Assembly: GCA_003255025.1 (NCBI GenBank)
Contig: QANY01013337.1
Location: 2,110,237 to 2,174,236 of the forward strand
Length of the DNA stretch: 64,000 nucleotides
From: Datisca glomerata
Taxonomy: Eukaryota; Streptophyta; Magnoliopsida; Cucurbitales; Datiscaceae
Reading direction: 5' to 3'
Translations under genes and position numbers: made by a program
Notes under the pieces: model-generated
Told to the model about the DNA's origin: nothing
Databases searched by the model: none
What the model saw: only the letters and a program-made list of their open reading frames with translations
In this document: positions 47,723-59,276 of the stretch, one piece after another
Position numbering within the stretch: position 1 is the stretch's first letter
Layout of the letters: every line of letters starts with the position of its first letter

Positions 47723-49777
47723 TGTAATACGTCGATTTCTGAGGGTTAAATATGAATGTTATGTCATAATTCAAACTTTTCTATGCACTTGGAAATCCTA
47801 ATTTTAAAAAATTTCTAAATTGAAAACCCTAATTTCACCATAAATTTAACATTAAATAGTGAAATCAAAAATTATATAAAAATTATTTATTCCATAAATT
47901 GTAATAAACGATGAAGTAATCTGCAATAAAGCCAACGTGATAAATTCATAAGACTTGAAAATTCAATCACATAATTTGTAAAATGAAATATGAAAAAACC
48001 CATAAATTCCTAAATCAACTATAATTTAACGAAAATGTGTTTCTGATGTCATATAAACATAATTAGTGACTATGACATGCTCTCAATCCTGCTGCTCGCC
48101 GTCACCTACAACATATTCATCTATGGGGGTGAGTATTAAAAATACCCACATACTAATAAGCTCCACATGGCATAAATGTAAACATATAATTCAAGCCACT
48201 TTAATTTAACACATTCACTTGATCATTAAATCAAATAAAGTACTTTGTAATTAACATAACTGAATTCATGGTTAACATATAACTTGAACTTGTACTTATA
48301 CTTGTGCTAATACTTGTACTTGCTTGATCATAATTCGACTAGGCATATCCCGTGATTAACAACCTAACCAGAATTGTTTCACACTTAAACTTAAACTTGT
48401 AACATGAACGTGAACATATGACGATATAGCTGATAACATGACGTGAACAGTCTGATTATTTGAGAATCAAGGAACATGACTAAATCCACCTCTTGTTTAC
48501 TAATGACTTTACTTGTGTTAACTTCATGATTCACATCATTACATATGCATGAGTAAATATGTAACTTATTCTGAAGACATATATTATAACCAATCCATGT
48601 AACTTAAACAAGCATAATCCACACATCACGTGGTAACTAACTTGATCACAACATCATGATACAAAAAATATATGAAACACTTGATCGCATGTAAGGCATC
48701 ATAAATAATAAAATCAAGTAATACTAAATATGAAAATGTTACTTATCATAACATAGGAGCCATATCAATATGTAAGCTCACTTACCTAGATTGTTACGAA
48801 TTAAATTCAACATCTAATGACATGAAATTCAAAGATTCCAAATCACACAATATTCATACAATAACTATAATTATTTAATTAACTAGGAGGGCAAGTGATG
48901 TCAGAAATAGGTGAAAATAAATTGGTGTAAATTATCAAGCAGTTCAGACTGATTAATCATGGTCCAATGGCCAAAGCCGGGTCGATTCGGTTGAGTCAGA
49001 TCGGTTTGGTCTGGTTTGCTAGAATTGGTTTGGTTCAGTAGAATCAGTTCGTGCACGATGATATCATTGTCGGGTCGGGTTAGAATCAACTGGGTCGTAG
49101 GACCCACAGCCCAAACAGAGAATGAAGAAAGAAAGAGAGAAAGAAGAGAAAAACAAGTTTACCAACCACGAATATAGGGACGATGATGCAATCTGGAGAA
49201 GACAACCGTGGAGGGGTTGCCATTGAAAAGAAAAATAGAAGAAAACAAAGGAAGAGGGTTAAAAAATCAGACAGAGAGGGAGAGAAACATGGCGAAGGAA
49301 AAAGAGGAAAATTGAAGGAAAAAGTAGATAGGCATCTTACCCGAAAAGCTTTGTCCGTCGATGACAATGGCTGAACACTCAAAGACAAGAAAAACAGAGG
49401 CAACGATGGAGGAGAAGAAAGGGAGTTTGCTTGGGCATGGGCTACCTGAGAGGCAAATAATTAGGTTGGAGAGAGAGAGAAAGAAAGAGAAGGAGGAAAG
49501 AAGGAAGAAGATGATTTACCTGAATCCAATGGATGACCAAAAATTGAAGATCAAGATGAAGAACAGCGGTGACGTTCGATGGAGGAGGCTAAGAGAGATA
49601 GAGAGATGAACAACAGTTATTTGAGTGGGATACGTGAAAGACAAAATGAGATAGTGAGTGAGAGAGTTGAGATTAGATATATAATTAGGTTAGGGTTGGT
49701 TTGGTGAATGAGTGTGCATAGGTGTGAGTGGGATTGAAATTACAAAATAACCCCTTTTAAATCCTTGGGGTATTACA
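47723..49777 (-). repeat. 5' LTR of element C (about 2.06 kb)
   Basis: Its plus-strand ends are TGTAATACG and GGGGTATTACA, giving an inverted TGTAATAC terminus. The primer-like sequence TTTGGTATCAAAATAATGG (minus strand) follows at 47722. The GA-rich block 49130-49610 yields charged open frames on the plus strand and is non-coding. The LTR is related to 4834-6427. Confidence 0.82.
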
Positions 49778-50403
49778 ACTACCTTTTACTATTTAATTGT
49801 TCAACCATTTTTCAAAGGCAGATTGCCTAAACTAGGCCCCACCTTTGGTCTATTTGGATAAAGAATGTTAGCATTTGTTTTCTCCATTATAACCTAAACC
49901 TGCTAGTTAAGTCTAAGTTTGATTTTCGCTCTCAGAAATCTAAGGCTTTTTCTTCTGATTCATTGAAGAAGACTTTTTCATTCAAAGGAAGAAAAGTTAC
50001 AAAAAGAGAGTGGATGGTAAAAATTCTTTCATATTAATTTGAGTATTACAAAACTAAATACAAGTAGGCCAAACAACCTAAATGCATAAACAATACAATG
50101 ATAAAGATGGGCTTCTTCTTCGCTGGCTTATGCTATTTATGGAAGCTTGGTGACTAACCGCTTCCAACTACAACTATTAACTCTTTCATGTTTGTAACCA
50201 CTTTAAACACTTTACCCGCTCTGCCATGTTTGTGAGTTCAATGTCCATGCATTCAACTTCAACCGTCTATGTTGACAACTTTATCCGTCTATGTCTTCAT
50301 TTCAACCGCCTATGTTGGTGAGTGTAACTCCCAACGTTGATATTTGATTGAATTTTTTACTTAGTCTATCAAATACACGACTATTGTTTACATTTAACAC
50401 ATA
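49778..50403. other. Old flank of element A, now inverted
   Basis: No gene is recognised. Before the inversion this DNA lay directly to the right of element A. It includes a repeated phrase of the type CAACCGTCTATGTTGACAACTTTA (50264-50300), with no clear function. Confidence 0.5.
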
Positions 50404-50408
50404 GTAAA
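50404..50408 (-). other. Right target-site copy of element A (TTTAC, inverted)
   Basis: GTAAA on the plus strand is TTTAC on the minus strand. It abuts the displaced 3' end of A's LTR and matches 32174-32178 exactly. Confidence 0.75.
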
Positions 50409-50862
50409 TGTTGGAATCGGCGACGTCACGTGGTGAAGGCGTGGTGGTTTTAAAAAGTAAATTAAAAACTTTATCGATTGAAAAAAATAATTGTGACGTC
50501 ACAGTTTCCGAAAAATAAAAAACTTTTAGTAAAAAATATTTTTTCTCATCGGATCCATTATATATCTTTACATTAAGTCTAAGAAATACAAAAATATGAA
50601 TTATACCTCGTGTAGTCTATCAAGCGTCATTGCAAACAATGAACTTGTAATCCAATGAACGACAGACTGTGTGATCTACACCAAGATCTTTCAAACTCAT
50701 CCTCAAACGCAATAAGACATGTGTGTGCACGTAGAATAAATCAAATACATTTTTATGTCTCTAGACGTACTCAATACATGAGATCTAGAGATTTTGGAGA
50801 ATGACTATTTTAGATAGAACTCTGAGAGAGAATAATAGAACTCATAGAACTTCGATTAACAA
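50409..50862 (-). repeat. 3' LTR of element A, right piece (inverted)
   Basis: Read on the minus strand it continues A's LTR: TTCTATTATTCTCTCTCAGA, CTCTAGATCTCATGTATTGA, GTTCATTGTTTGCAATGACG, ATATATAATGGATCCGATGA and the end CGATTCCAACA. Together with 39907-41623 it makes a full-length LTR. Confidence 0.9.
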
Positions 50863-50945
50863 TTAATGGATCAGATTGTTCACTTAGCTTATGATAGCTT
50901 GTGATTGCTCTCTTAGGTCAATATAACATTATCAATATGTATCTT
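50862..50945 (-). repeat. Breakpoint duplication, copy 2
   Basis: Reverse complement of 41540-41623. It lies at the right inversion breakpoint, directly before element B's remaining RT. Confidence 0.85.
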
Positions 50946-51835
50946 TTAATATTACAATGGCTTTCATAGAAGATATTGATAAACTGAAAAGGAAGCTCTC
51001 AAATGAGTTTGCAATGAAGGGTTTGGGGGTAGTAAAGCAAATCCTCGGGATGAGGATTACGAGAGATATGTGAAGAAAGTGCTTGATAGATTTAACATGA
51101 GTGAAGCAAGCAACCCCTTGATTAATCACTTTAGACTATTCAAATAGTAGTCACATTCGACATAGTAGGAGTTGGCCTACATGGCCAATGTGTTTTATAC
51201 TTCTATTATTGAAATTTTTATGTATGTCATGGTATGTAGCACACCATATATAGCACATATGGTGAGAGTAGTGCTTAGGTATATGAGTAATCTTGGAAAG
51301 CAACATTAGGAGGCAATGAAGTGGACTCTCAAGTATTTGAGAGGTACTACGGATTCATCTATATGTTTTAAGAAGTCAAAGTGAAATCTTTAGGGTTATG
51401 TTGATGCAGACATGACTGGTGATATTGATAACATGAAGAGTACCACTAAATTTGTTTACATGTTGGATTGTAGAACAGTTAGCTGAGTCTCCTGTAAAAG
51501 ATGGTTGCTCTTTCTACTTTTGAGACAGCGTAGTTGTGGTGATAGAAGCTAGCAAGGAGATGTTGTTATAATGTTTCTTGGAGAAACTGGCTCAAAAGAA
51601 AGAGAAGAGCATTTTACATTGTGATAGTCAAAGTGTTATTTATCTTGTGAAGAATCTAATGTATCATGCTAGGAAAAAACATATACAGGTCTGATGGAAG
51701 ATGGAGTCTTTACTCTTGAAAAGATTCAAGAAAGTTAAAATTCAGTTGATATGTTAATGAAGTTGGTCATGATTGAGAAGCTAAAGTTATGTTCAACTTC
51801 AGTTAAACTTCTTACTTGAGGGATGAAGAGTTGTA
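50945..51835 (+). pseudogene. Copia 3' RT and RNase H of element B
   Basis: It continues RT directly after the YVDD box: ITMAFIEDIDKLKRKLSNEF, AMKGLGVVKQILGMRITRD (50950-51070). Then come KKVLDRFNMSEASNPLINHF, a connection domain (MKWTLKYLRGTTDSSICFKK, 51318-51380), and RNase H pieces (GYVDADMTGDIDNMKSTTKF; SILHCDSQSVIYLVKNLMYH, 51608-51670). Frameshifts and stops separate the blocks. With 41624-45056 it adds up to a complete element of about 4.7 kb. Confidence 0.82.
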
Positions 51836-51861
51836 GCCGTTGTCGAGGACTATGTTTGGAG

Positions 51862-52177
51862 CTTGACTTACTTGATGGTATGTGGAGCCTATATGTTTTA
51901 AATACTCGAGGATTTTTTGAGTAATTTCTATCACTTTCATTAGTTGCCCTAATATCCTATCTATATGAAGGATATTAGGAGGTTGGTTTAAAGGTGTTAA
52001 AAATCCTAGAGATATGTGAGACTTGAGAGATCATCTTGTAATTTTATCTTTTTTAATTATAGTGAAAATCTACAATGACAAAAATGGACATAGTTCTCAC
52101 ATTGATGGTGAGCCACTGTAAATCTACGTGTTATTATATTGTGTTGTCTCTTTGATTAGGGTGTTTAATCCTCAACA
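51862..52177 (+). repeat. 3' LTR of element B
   Basis: It shares GGAGCCTAtATGTTTTAAAT, CTAATATCCTATCTATATGA, GTGAGACTTGAGAGATCATC and the end TTAATCCTCAACA with the inverted 5' LTR at 44762-45056. Confidence 0.75.
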
Positions 52178-52639
52178 GACAACACATTAAAGTTCTTTTA
52201 TTCGTTCTCCAAAGGAGGCCAAAAAATGATATTCTGTTACGAAAACACTTTTGTAGTATTCTTGTGTTCAATATCCTTTAAGTAAGAAATTCAATGATCT
52301 TACCTGGCACATGATAAAAGAAATAAACAAAATAAGTCAAGTATGGACTTGTCTAAGATGGGCATTAAAGTGATTAAATACGGAGAGTTTAGCCTGGATG
52401 TATGATGGTGTGGAAGTTTGCTTTGATTCTGTCTAAACGAAACCGGCATCAAGATCTAGATCATCCCTAACATTTGGGATAAAAGAGAACCCGTCAGTTC
52501 CCTTTGAACATAGCATGGGAGAGACTAGAAATGTATTGTTATTTTTTCAATGTCGCAAATGACGACTTTGACTCAAACATTGATTTTTTTTTTTTGGAGA
52601 ACCTCTCCATTTCTAGTAGAGTTACCATTTTACTATCAG
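52178..52639. other. Intergenic DNA right of element B
   Basis: No gene is recognised. The open frame 52504-52686 runs into the MITE-like element and is not convincing. Confidence 0.45.
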
Positions 52640-52642
52640 TAA

Positions 52643-53158
52643 GGTCTTGTTTGGCTGTCAGTATTGGACAGTACTATCAAAATTAGTTAATACAGTGAAA
52701 CTAAATTACTCTTATCACTGTATTAACTAATAAGGTTCTTATCATTGAGACTTAAAAGGACTAAGAGCCCCAAAAGAGATTTTATTTTGTTAGGCACTTT
52801 TTCACATATTTATATAATATTCACATTTTATTTAATAATTGAATGTATATATTAATATTGTTCTTTATATATTTTAAATTTTTTTAATAATAGAATGTAT
52901 TGTTTTCTTGAAAATATGAAATATATTTATTTATGATCGGAAATACAAAATAATATATAGCTTCAGGAGTCAATGAAGAAAGACAAATTTACAATCTAGT
53001 ACTATCATTTACCAAACAATGTATAAGTAATATAATTTTTAACCGATATATCAACAAACATTAGACTGTACTATTTAATCTAGTACAATATAGTATAATT
53101 CAGTATGATAGATTTAATAAAGTACTATCTAGTACTATCCACACTGTCAAACGGTGCT
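52643..53158. mobile_element. Tourist-type (PIF/Harbinger-like) MITE candidate
   Basis: Left end GGTCTTGTTTGGCTGTCAG faces right end CACTGTCAAACGGTGCT, whose complement is AGCACCGTTTGACAGTG. AGTACTAT motifs repeat just inside both ends. TAA (52640-52642) and TAA (53159-53161) flank it, as expected for the 3-bp target of this superfamily. It is about 516 bp with no transposase. The terminal match is imperfect (about 10 of 17). Confidence 0.5.
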
Positions 53159-55809
53159 TAAATGTCCATGCCTCAATATTCTTTTTTTGTTGTCAAAAAT
53201 CAAATATTAGTCATCTTCAACATAAAAGAATAATTGAAGTAACTTATGTAATACTGCAATTATTGAAGGAATTATTCAGATGCAAACAAGTAATTTCAAT
53301 ATTGACAAGAATTCCCAAAAGGAATATTAAATTCAAAGATGAAAACAAATGTTCTCCCGTTTTCATATATGACGCAAATTTATGGATAAATATTAAGGCA
53401 CAATGAAAATATAAACAATTGTGGAAGAACAAAAACTTTGAATTAACTTAAATGATTTGGATTAAAAAGAACGAATGAAAATCTATAAATATTTGGAAAA
53501 CAGAGACATTAAACGTTAATGAAGATCAGAGAAAAGTAAAAGTAAATAGAACAAAGTTGTTTATAAAGTTAAAAAATAATAAGAAATAATCACCACAATC
53601 TTGTATAGATTAATATAAACTAGAATTTGAAACTTACAAAAACAAGGGGGCAACTGCTCCTTAGCACCAACGTGGTGTCGTCCATATATCGTGATCCGGA
53701 TGCACCGACAAAAAATATAAGAAAAATGAGTTCTCAAAAAAATAAATAAGTAAATTTTAAAATATTACGATTTCACATCACATATATATTATCAAATCAT
53801 GATGAATCGTACAATGTCATACAAGGTTTTGATATTATTATTTCGAACAAAAGGTCAGCAGGCATTTAGCGTTGACATAGAACAATTATTTTCAAATAAA
53901 AAGCTACATTTGGCATTATTTAAGACCTCTCGAATATTCTCTCACACTTTTTGGTCAATGTTCATATAAAAGAGAGACTAAGTAAAATAAGCAACAGATA
54001 ATATAAGCAATTAATCCTTTAGACCAACCTGTTATTGGTCAAAAAGTAACTTACTTCCTCCTACATTGCAGATGTTTGCCAAATGGTTCATCATCCTTTT
54101 CAGTCACAAATCGAACTGTTCACGCTCTTTGGTATAAGAGAATGGTTGATTGATATGAATTCAAGATTGTTTTAAATTTTATAGGTCAAATAATTTATAT
54201 GTGAAGTAATATTATCAATTTCTTCATTTTGACTTTAATTACTTGAGTAACCAATGTGTTTGACTACCTACACAAATTATTAGAGGAAATCTACACAAAT
54301 TAATTTTAAGTCTCTAGCAAGTAATTAGGGGAAGTTGCACAAATTAATATGAAGTTAATAACTTAGATATAAATATATAGTTTCTTACTTGACTTTGACG
54401 AGAGATTGGGGTCAGTTGAGAAAAATAAGAAATTAGAGATACTTAGACAAGAATGGTTAAGAGAACCTGAGAAGAAGATGTTTATGTTCCTCGCGGCTCC
54501 AATAATAAGGGTATAAGATATTATAGAAGTGACATCATTTTTGAGAACATTTTCTTTTTTATACGCTCCAAAATCACACCTTTTAAGGTATGTTTTAGCA
54601 CCCAAAAGAAGTGTAAGCACCACATTTCTAAGTGTTTACTGAGGTCGTTCATTTAGAGGTAATGTGAAAACATTACCATGGTTATGTGACTAGGTAAAAA
54701 TACTACCGTATTTGTTAGATGAAAAATAAAATTCTAAACGTTACCATAGTAATAACATTATGGCAACGCATGGTATCGTCAATACCTTTTAAAATGGAGT
54801 AATGTATATTCCCTAATGCGAATTGTTGTATTAAATTTTCTTTTTAACCTTTTATTCAAAAAATCATTATAAAGTATTTTAAAATATACGAAACAACAAA
54901 ATACACAAAATAATACTATTATATTGGATAAATACAGAAAATACAATAATAATATAATATAATATACTCTTATTATATTATTTTGAAACTATAGTAATTA
55001 TGTTGATAAAAATATTATTAAGATAGAACTTATAGAAATAATTTTTTTATTTTCATAAACATATATATTCTTATATAAAATATTATAATAATATTTGTGG
55101 AAAATATCTTAATATTCGTTTATTTCCAATCAAAATACCAATTAATAATAAAAATATCTATAAAGTTTAGCTTACATTGAATAGTTAGATATTCATTATA
55201 TAAAAACAACGATATTAAGATATTTAAAATTTAATTAATATAAAAATGTATAATAATATTTATTTGTAAAGTTGATATAAAATATTTTCAGCACTAAAAA
55301 ATATTGAGATGGAAAATGATACACATAAAAATATTCATATATGAAATGATAGAATTATTATTTATATGCACCTTACCCTACATTTTTTTTATAAATCAGC
55401 ACTGCAGTATCACATTCATGACCATTTAAGTAATATTTATTATAGTTTCTTAATTTTTCATTAATGTTTACATCCATAGCAATGTTTATTTTACTTTCTC
55501 ACATGACGTTGATTATAACGGGTATCTTCCACGAAACATTATCTTGGATACTTAATGATAATAAAATGTAATTTGGACGGCAGATTGAAATAGCATACAT
55601 TTGGTTACTTGGTTGGTAAAGTTGACAAGGTTGAAAGTGGAAACTTGGATGAGAAGCCGATGATAATTAAAAATGAAATATTCTCTAACTATGCCTCAAA
55701 TTAGAAGTAGAAAGTGAAGATTGAGACAATGATACAAGTTGCAGTAGAGCAAACTAATACAAGGAAAATTGTGATTCAAATAGTAGAGCATACTAACACG
55801 GGAGGAAAC
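53159..55809. other. AT-rich intergenic DNA
   Basis: No gene of a known family. The minus-strand open frame 54363-54623 (86 codons) lacks recognisable motifs. The stretch 54800-55400 is almost entirely A+T. Confidence 0.5.
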
Positions 55810-56066
55810 TAAGATTCAGCCAACATTCAGATGTAGCTCTGCTAGAAGCAATTCACGATCATGAGATACACGAAGGCCCAACGTCTTGGGAAAAAAATAC
55901 GGTTTTCCTAGAATACCTACTCCCTCCATATACACGTTGGACACTTCTACCTTGTTCCCATGTAATTTTATATGGAACTGGCATGAATGATCAATCACAT
56001 ATGAAAAGACTAGAGAGTGTCTAAACAGGAACACCAAAAGATTTCTCCAAGGTGACAATTTTTTTG
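55810..56066 (-). other. Unidentified coding-like stretch
   Basis: The minus strand stays open for about 80 codons with ordinary residue composition (VIDHSCQFHIKLHGNKVEVS, then ILGKPYFFPKTLGLRVSHD). It stands out against the AT-rich surroundings. It has no start context or splice partner I can identify and runs into the left end of the foldback element. It may be a relict exon. I do not recognise it. Confidence 0.25.
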
Positions 56067-59000
56067 AGAAAATTACACATATGATCACTATAATTTGGAC
56101 CGAGTTTTAATTTTATCACTATAGTTTCATTTTTCTCAATTATATCATCAAAATTTACAAAATGCTTCAATCTCATCACCCATCCATATTTCGTTAAAAA
56201 ATTTAACGGTTTATTGATGTGACTGACACATTTTTACACATGTACATCATGTCAGCAGAGTTGTGGTAAATTAGATATTTGTTAGAATTTATATATCATG
56301 TTCTCTCCCCTTAATTTTTTAAAAATTACAAAATGAACTCCGTATTTTCCTTTCTCCTCCCTTTTTTTTAAATTATAAAGTGGACTTCATGTTTTAAAAT
56401 TGTTGCACATTAGATATGTGTTTATAACATTTATATCATGTTCCCCCCTCAATTGTTTAAAAATTATTAAATAAACCCCGTGTCTTTCTTTCCTCCTTAA
56501 ATTTTTTAAAATTTACAAAGTGGATCCCGTGTTTTAAAGTTGTCGTACATTAGAATTTTGTTTAAAAAATTTATATCATGTTTTCTCCTTTAATTGTTTA
56601 AAAATTATAAAATAAATCACGTGTCTTCCTTCCCCTTTCTTTCCTCCTTAAATTTTTTAAAATTTATAAAGTGGATCCCGTGTTTTAAAGTTGTCGTACA
56701 TTAGAATTTTGTTTAAAAAATTTATATCATGTTTTCTTCTTTAATTATTTAAAAATTATAAAATAAATCACGTGTCTTCCTTCTCCTTATATATTTTAAA
56801 ATTTATAAGTGGTCCCCATGTTTTCCCAAGGAAAACAGGGGACCAATTTATCTCTTTCTTCTCTCTCACTTTCAGCAACTTCTTTAGTAATTTTTCCTAA
56901 AAATTATTGTCATCTCATAAGTGAGAATTCTAAATTAATATTATCTACTTATTAAAAAATTTAATTTTGAAGTTGCTAATTCAATATAAAAAATAAAAAT
57001 GTTTTAAAATATGATTGAGATGAATAAGAACTTATTTTGTACCAATTTTTCTAACTAAGTATCAACATTAGTGCTGTTAAAATAATATCAACCTTTAATA
57101 TTAGAATGAAACATGTTTTAGGATAAATTACACTCCTTATAGTTTGTTTAAGTTACACAAATATTCTATCTAGTTTCAATATTTTATGCAACCCTCTGTT
57201 GTCTTTAATTAAAGTTTAAAAACTTAATTTTTCAATTGGTATGTTAACAAATGAAATTATAAATATGATCAATAATAATGAAATATTAGTAAGAATTTCT
57301 TAAAAAAGAAAGTGAAATTGGTCAAAGTGTTTAAGAAAAAAATTATGCATGGACTTATTTATAGGTTAATTGAAAGCAAACTAGAGATGAAATTGTTGTA
57401 GTTTATCCTATTGTTTTATCTTAAAGATTCCAAACATCAAAATGTGAAAAATATTTTTATTTTTCAGGCTAAAATGAATAATCAATGCTCCATATATTTT
57501 GAAAATTTTCGCAACCACATCTCTTCATAATATTTTTTACAATTTTACATTTGTATTTATTTAGGGATACTGAAAATTTTGCTGAAAGTGAAAAGGTGAG
57601 AAAGAATGTGAGAGAAAGAAAGAAGAGATAATCATATTTTACAACGTTATTTGATTTTTTATATTGAATCAGTGATTTCAAAATTAAAAAAAGTTAATAA
57701 GCAGATAAGACTATAATTTGGAATCATCACTTTCGATATGGAAATAATTTTTAGGTAACATTTTGCCGGAGGTGGGAGAGTGAGGGAGAAGGAAGAGAAA
57801 AGTTGGTCCCCTGTTTTTCTTGGGAAAACAAAGGGTCCACTTTGTAGATTTTAAAGAAGTCAAGGGGAAAGGAATACATGGAGTTTAATTTGTAATTTTA
57901 AAACAATTCAGGGGAAAAACATGATATAAATTATAACTATTCTAAACAAATATATAAGGGAAAATTAAGTATTTAGTCTAGTTTTATTTTCACTTTTTTT
58001 AAATGACCTTTTTTTCTATTTTATAGATATGGTCAAAATTTCAAAGCAGTATGTCTCTCTCATGATTTCCTTCTTTTTCTCCTGTGATCTCCTTCATTTT
58101 TCTCTCACGATTCTTGCTGGTTTCTTATTTCTAACTATATTCTCCATCTGACTTCTTGTTAGTTGATTATCGCTTGATTTTCTCACCATTGTGCTCTCAT
58201 CATCGATGTTTTTTGGTGCTCTGGTTTGAGTTTTGGAGATCTGATTTTTGGGCAACAATTTCTAGTTTTTAATCCTTATATTCTAGTTTTCTCATCCTCA
58301 TATGATTTTTGGCTTTGATTTTCTTGTTTAATTTTGGAGAGATTGAAGTTCTAAAGTGGAGAATTAGGAATCCAGCGAGAGAGGGGTGAAGAAGAAGGAG
58401 GTGGCGGGTTTGAGTGTGGTAAGAGATATAGTAGTGGTATGATGTATGATTATCATGGATGATATATAAAAATATATTAAATATATATTATGATATACTA
58501 ATGGTATATTAAAATATACTATGATATATTAATATACCATAATAGCATACCATAGATGATATATAAAAATATACTACGGTATATTGATGGTATATTAGAA
58601 TTTTTTATGGTATATAAATATATATCATAATATATTTTTATACCATAGTGCACTTGTACATAAATTTTTTCCAATTTTATCAAAAAAATTTTACAGTTAC
58701 AAAAAAATCGATCATTCTTGCAAATATAATTTTTTAGTCCTTCTCTTATTTATTTTTAAAAATGGACTATTTCCCTAAATGAGCCAATATATAATGTGCC
58801 ATAACTTTAAAACACGGAGTTCACTTTATAATTTTTAAAAAATTTAAGGGGAGAAAGGAAGACACGGGATTTATTTTATAGTTTTTAAACAATTAAGATG
58901 GGAAAATATGAGATAAATAGTTTAAATAAATATATAATGTGTACAACTTGAGGTCCACTTTGTAATTTAAAAAAAATTAAGGGAAGGGAAAGGAAAACAT

Positions 59001-59276
59001 AAGGTCCACTTTATAATTTTAAAAAAATTAAGGGGAGAGAACATGATATATGAATTCTAAACAAATATCTAATATGACACAACTTTACTGACGTGACATA
59101 CACACGTAAAAAACATGCGGCACATCATCAAACTGCTAAGTATTTTAATGGAATGTGGATGGGTAATGAGATTGAAACATTTTACAAATTTTGATGATGT
59201 AATTAAAAAAATTAAACTATAATGATGAAATTAAAACTTAGTTCAAATTATAGTCACCCTATATATAATTTTCCCA
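56067..59276. mobile_element. Large foldback element with arms of about 1 kb
   Basis: The left end GAAAATTACACATATGATCA and the right end, read inward as GGGAAAATTATATATAGGGTG, begin long inverted repeats. Left 56085-56310 (ATTTTATCACTATAGTTTCA; TACAAAATGCTTCAATCTCA; CCCATCCATATTTCGTTAAA) pairs with right 59030-59260. Left 56310-56820 consists of several copies of a GTGTTTTAAAGTTGTCGTAC...AAAATTTATAAAGTGGATCC block and pairs with 58790-59030 and 57800-57950. Left 56825-57015 pairs with 57630-57840. The unpaired centre is about 57020-57625. The right arm is split at about 57960-58780. No transposase was seen, so it is non-autonomous, and the superfamily is uncertain. Confidence 0.75.
57960..58780. 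other. Insertion in the right arm of the foldback element
   Basis: This block has no counterpart in the left arm. Its first part is rich in TTTTTCTC and TGATTTTC. Its second part (58430-58660) is a run of ATATACCATAATA / TATGGTATATTA units in both orientations. No ends or target copy were fixed. Confidence 0.5.

Larger units (their letters stand above)
45701..49777 (-). mobile_element. Ty3/gypsy retrotransposon C with a large internal deletion
   Basis: Minus strand: a full 5' LTR (49777-47723), a primer-like site, gag, a protease region and the first residues of RT, then an abrupt join to the last roughly 205 bp of the 3' LTR (45906-45701). RT, RNase H and integrase are gone. Flanks ACGAC (45696-45700) and ACTAC (49778-49782) match at four of five positions, consistent with an old 5-bp target duplication. 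Confidence 0.8.
41624..50945 (-). other. Inverted segment of about 9.3 kb
   Basis: Both ends break known elements. At the left end A's LTR meets B's RT gene in minus orientation. At the right end the rest of A's LTR, in minus orientation, meets the rest of B's RT gene in plus orientation. Flipping the segment restores a full A 3' LTR, places the TTTAC target copies at both ends of A, and rejoins B's RT at its conserved DD box (ATATAGATG joined to ATCTTTTAATA). The segment carries B's 5' two thirds, element C and the flank of A. Confidence 0.85.

Noticed and set aside
49183..49609. Charged plus-strand open frames and a complementary Phe/Ser/Leu-rich minus frame
   Set aside because: Low-complexity GA/CT tract inside the LTR of element C. 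There is no domain and no conservation with the sister LTR.
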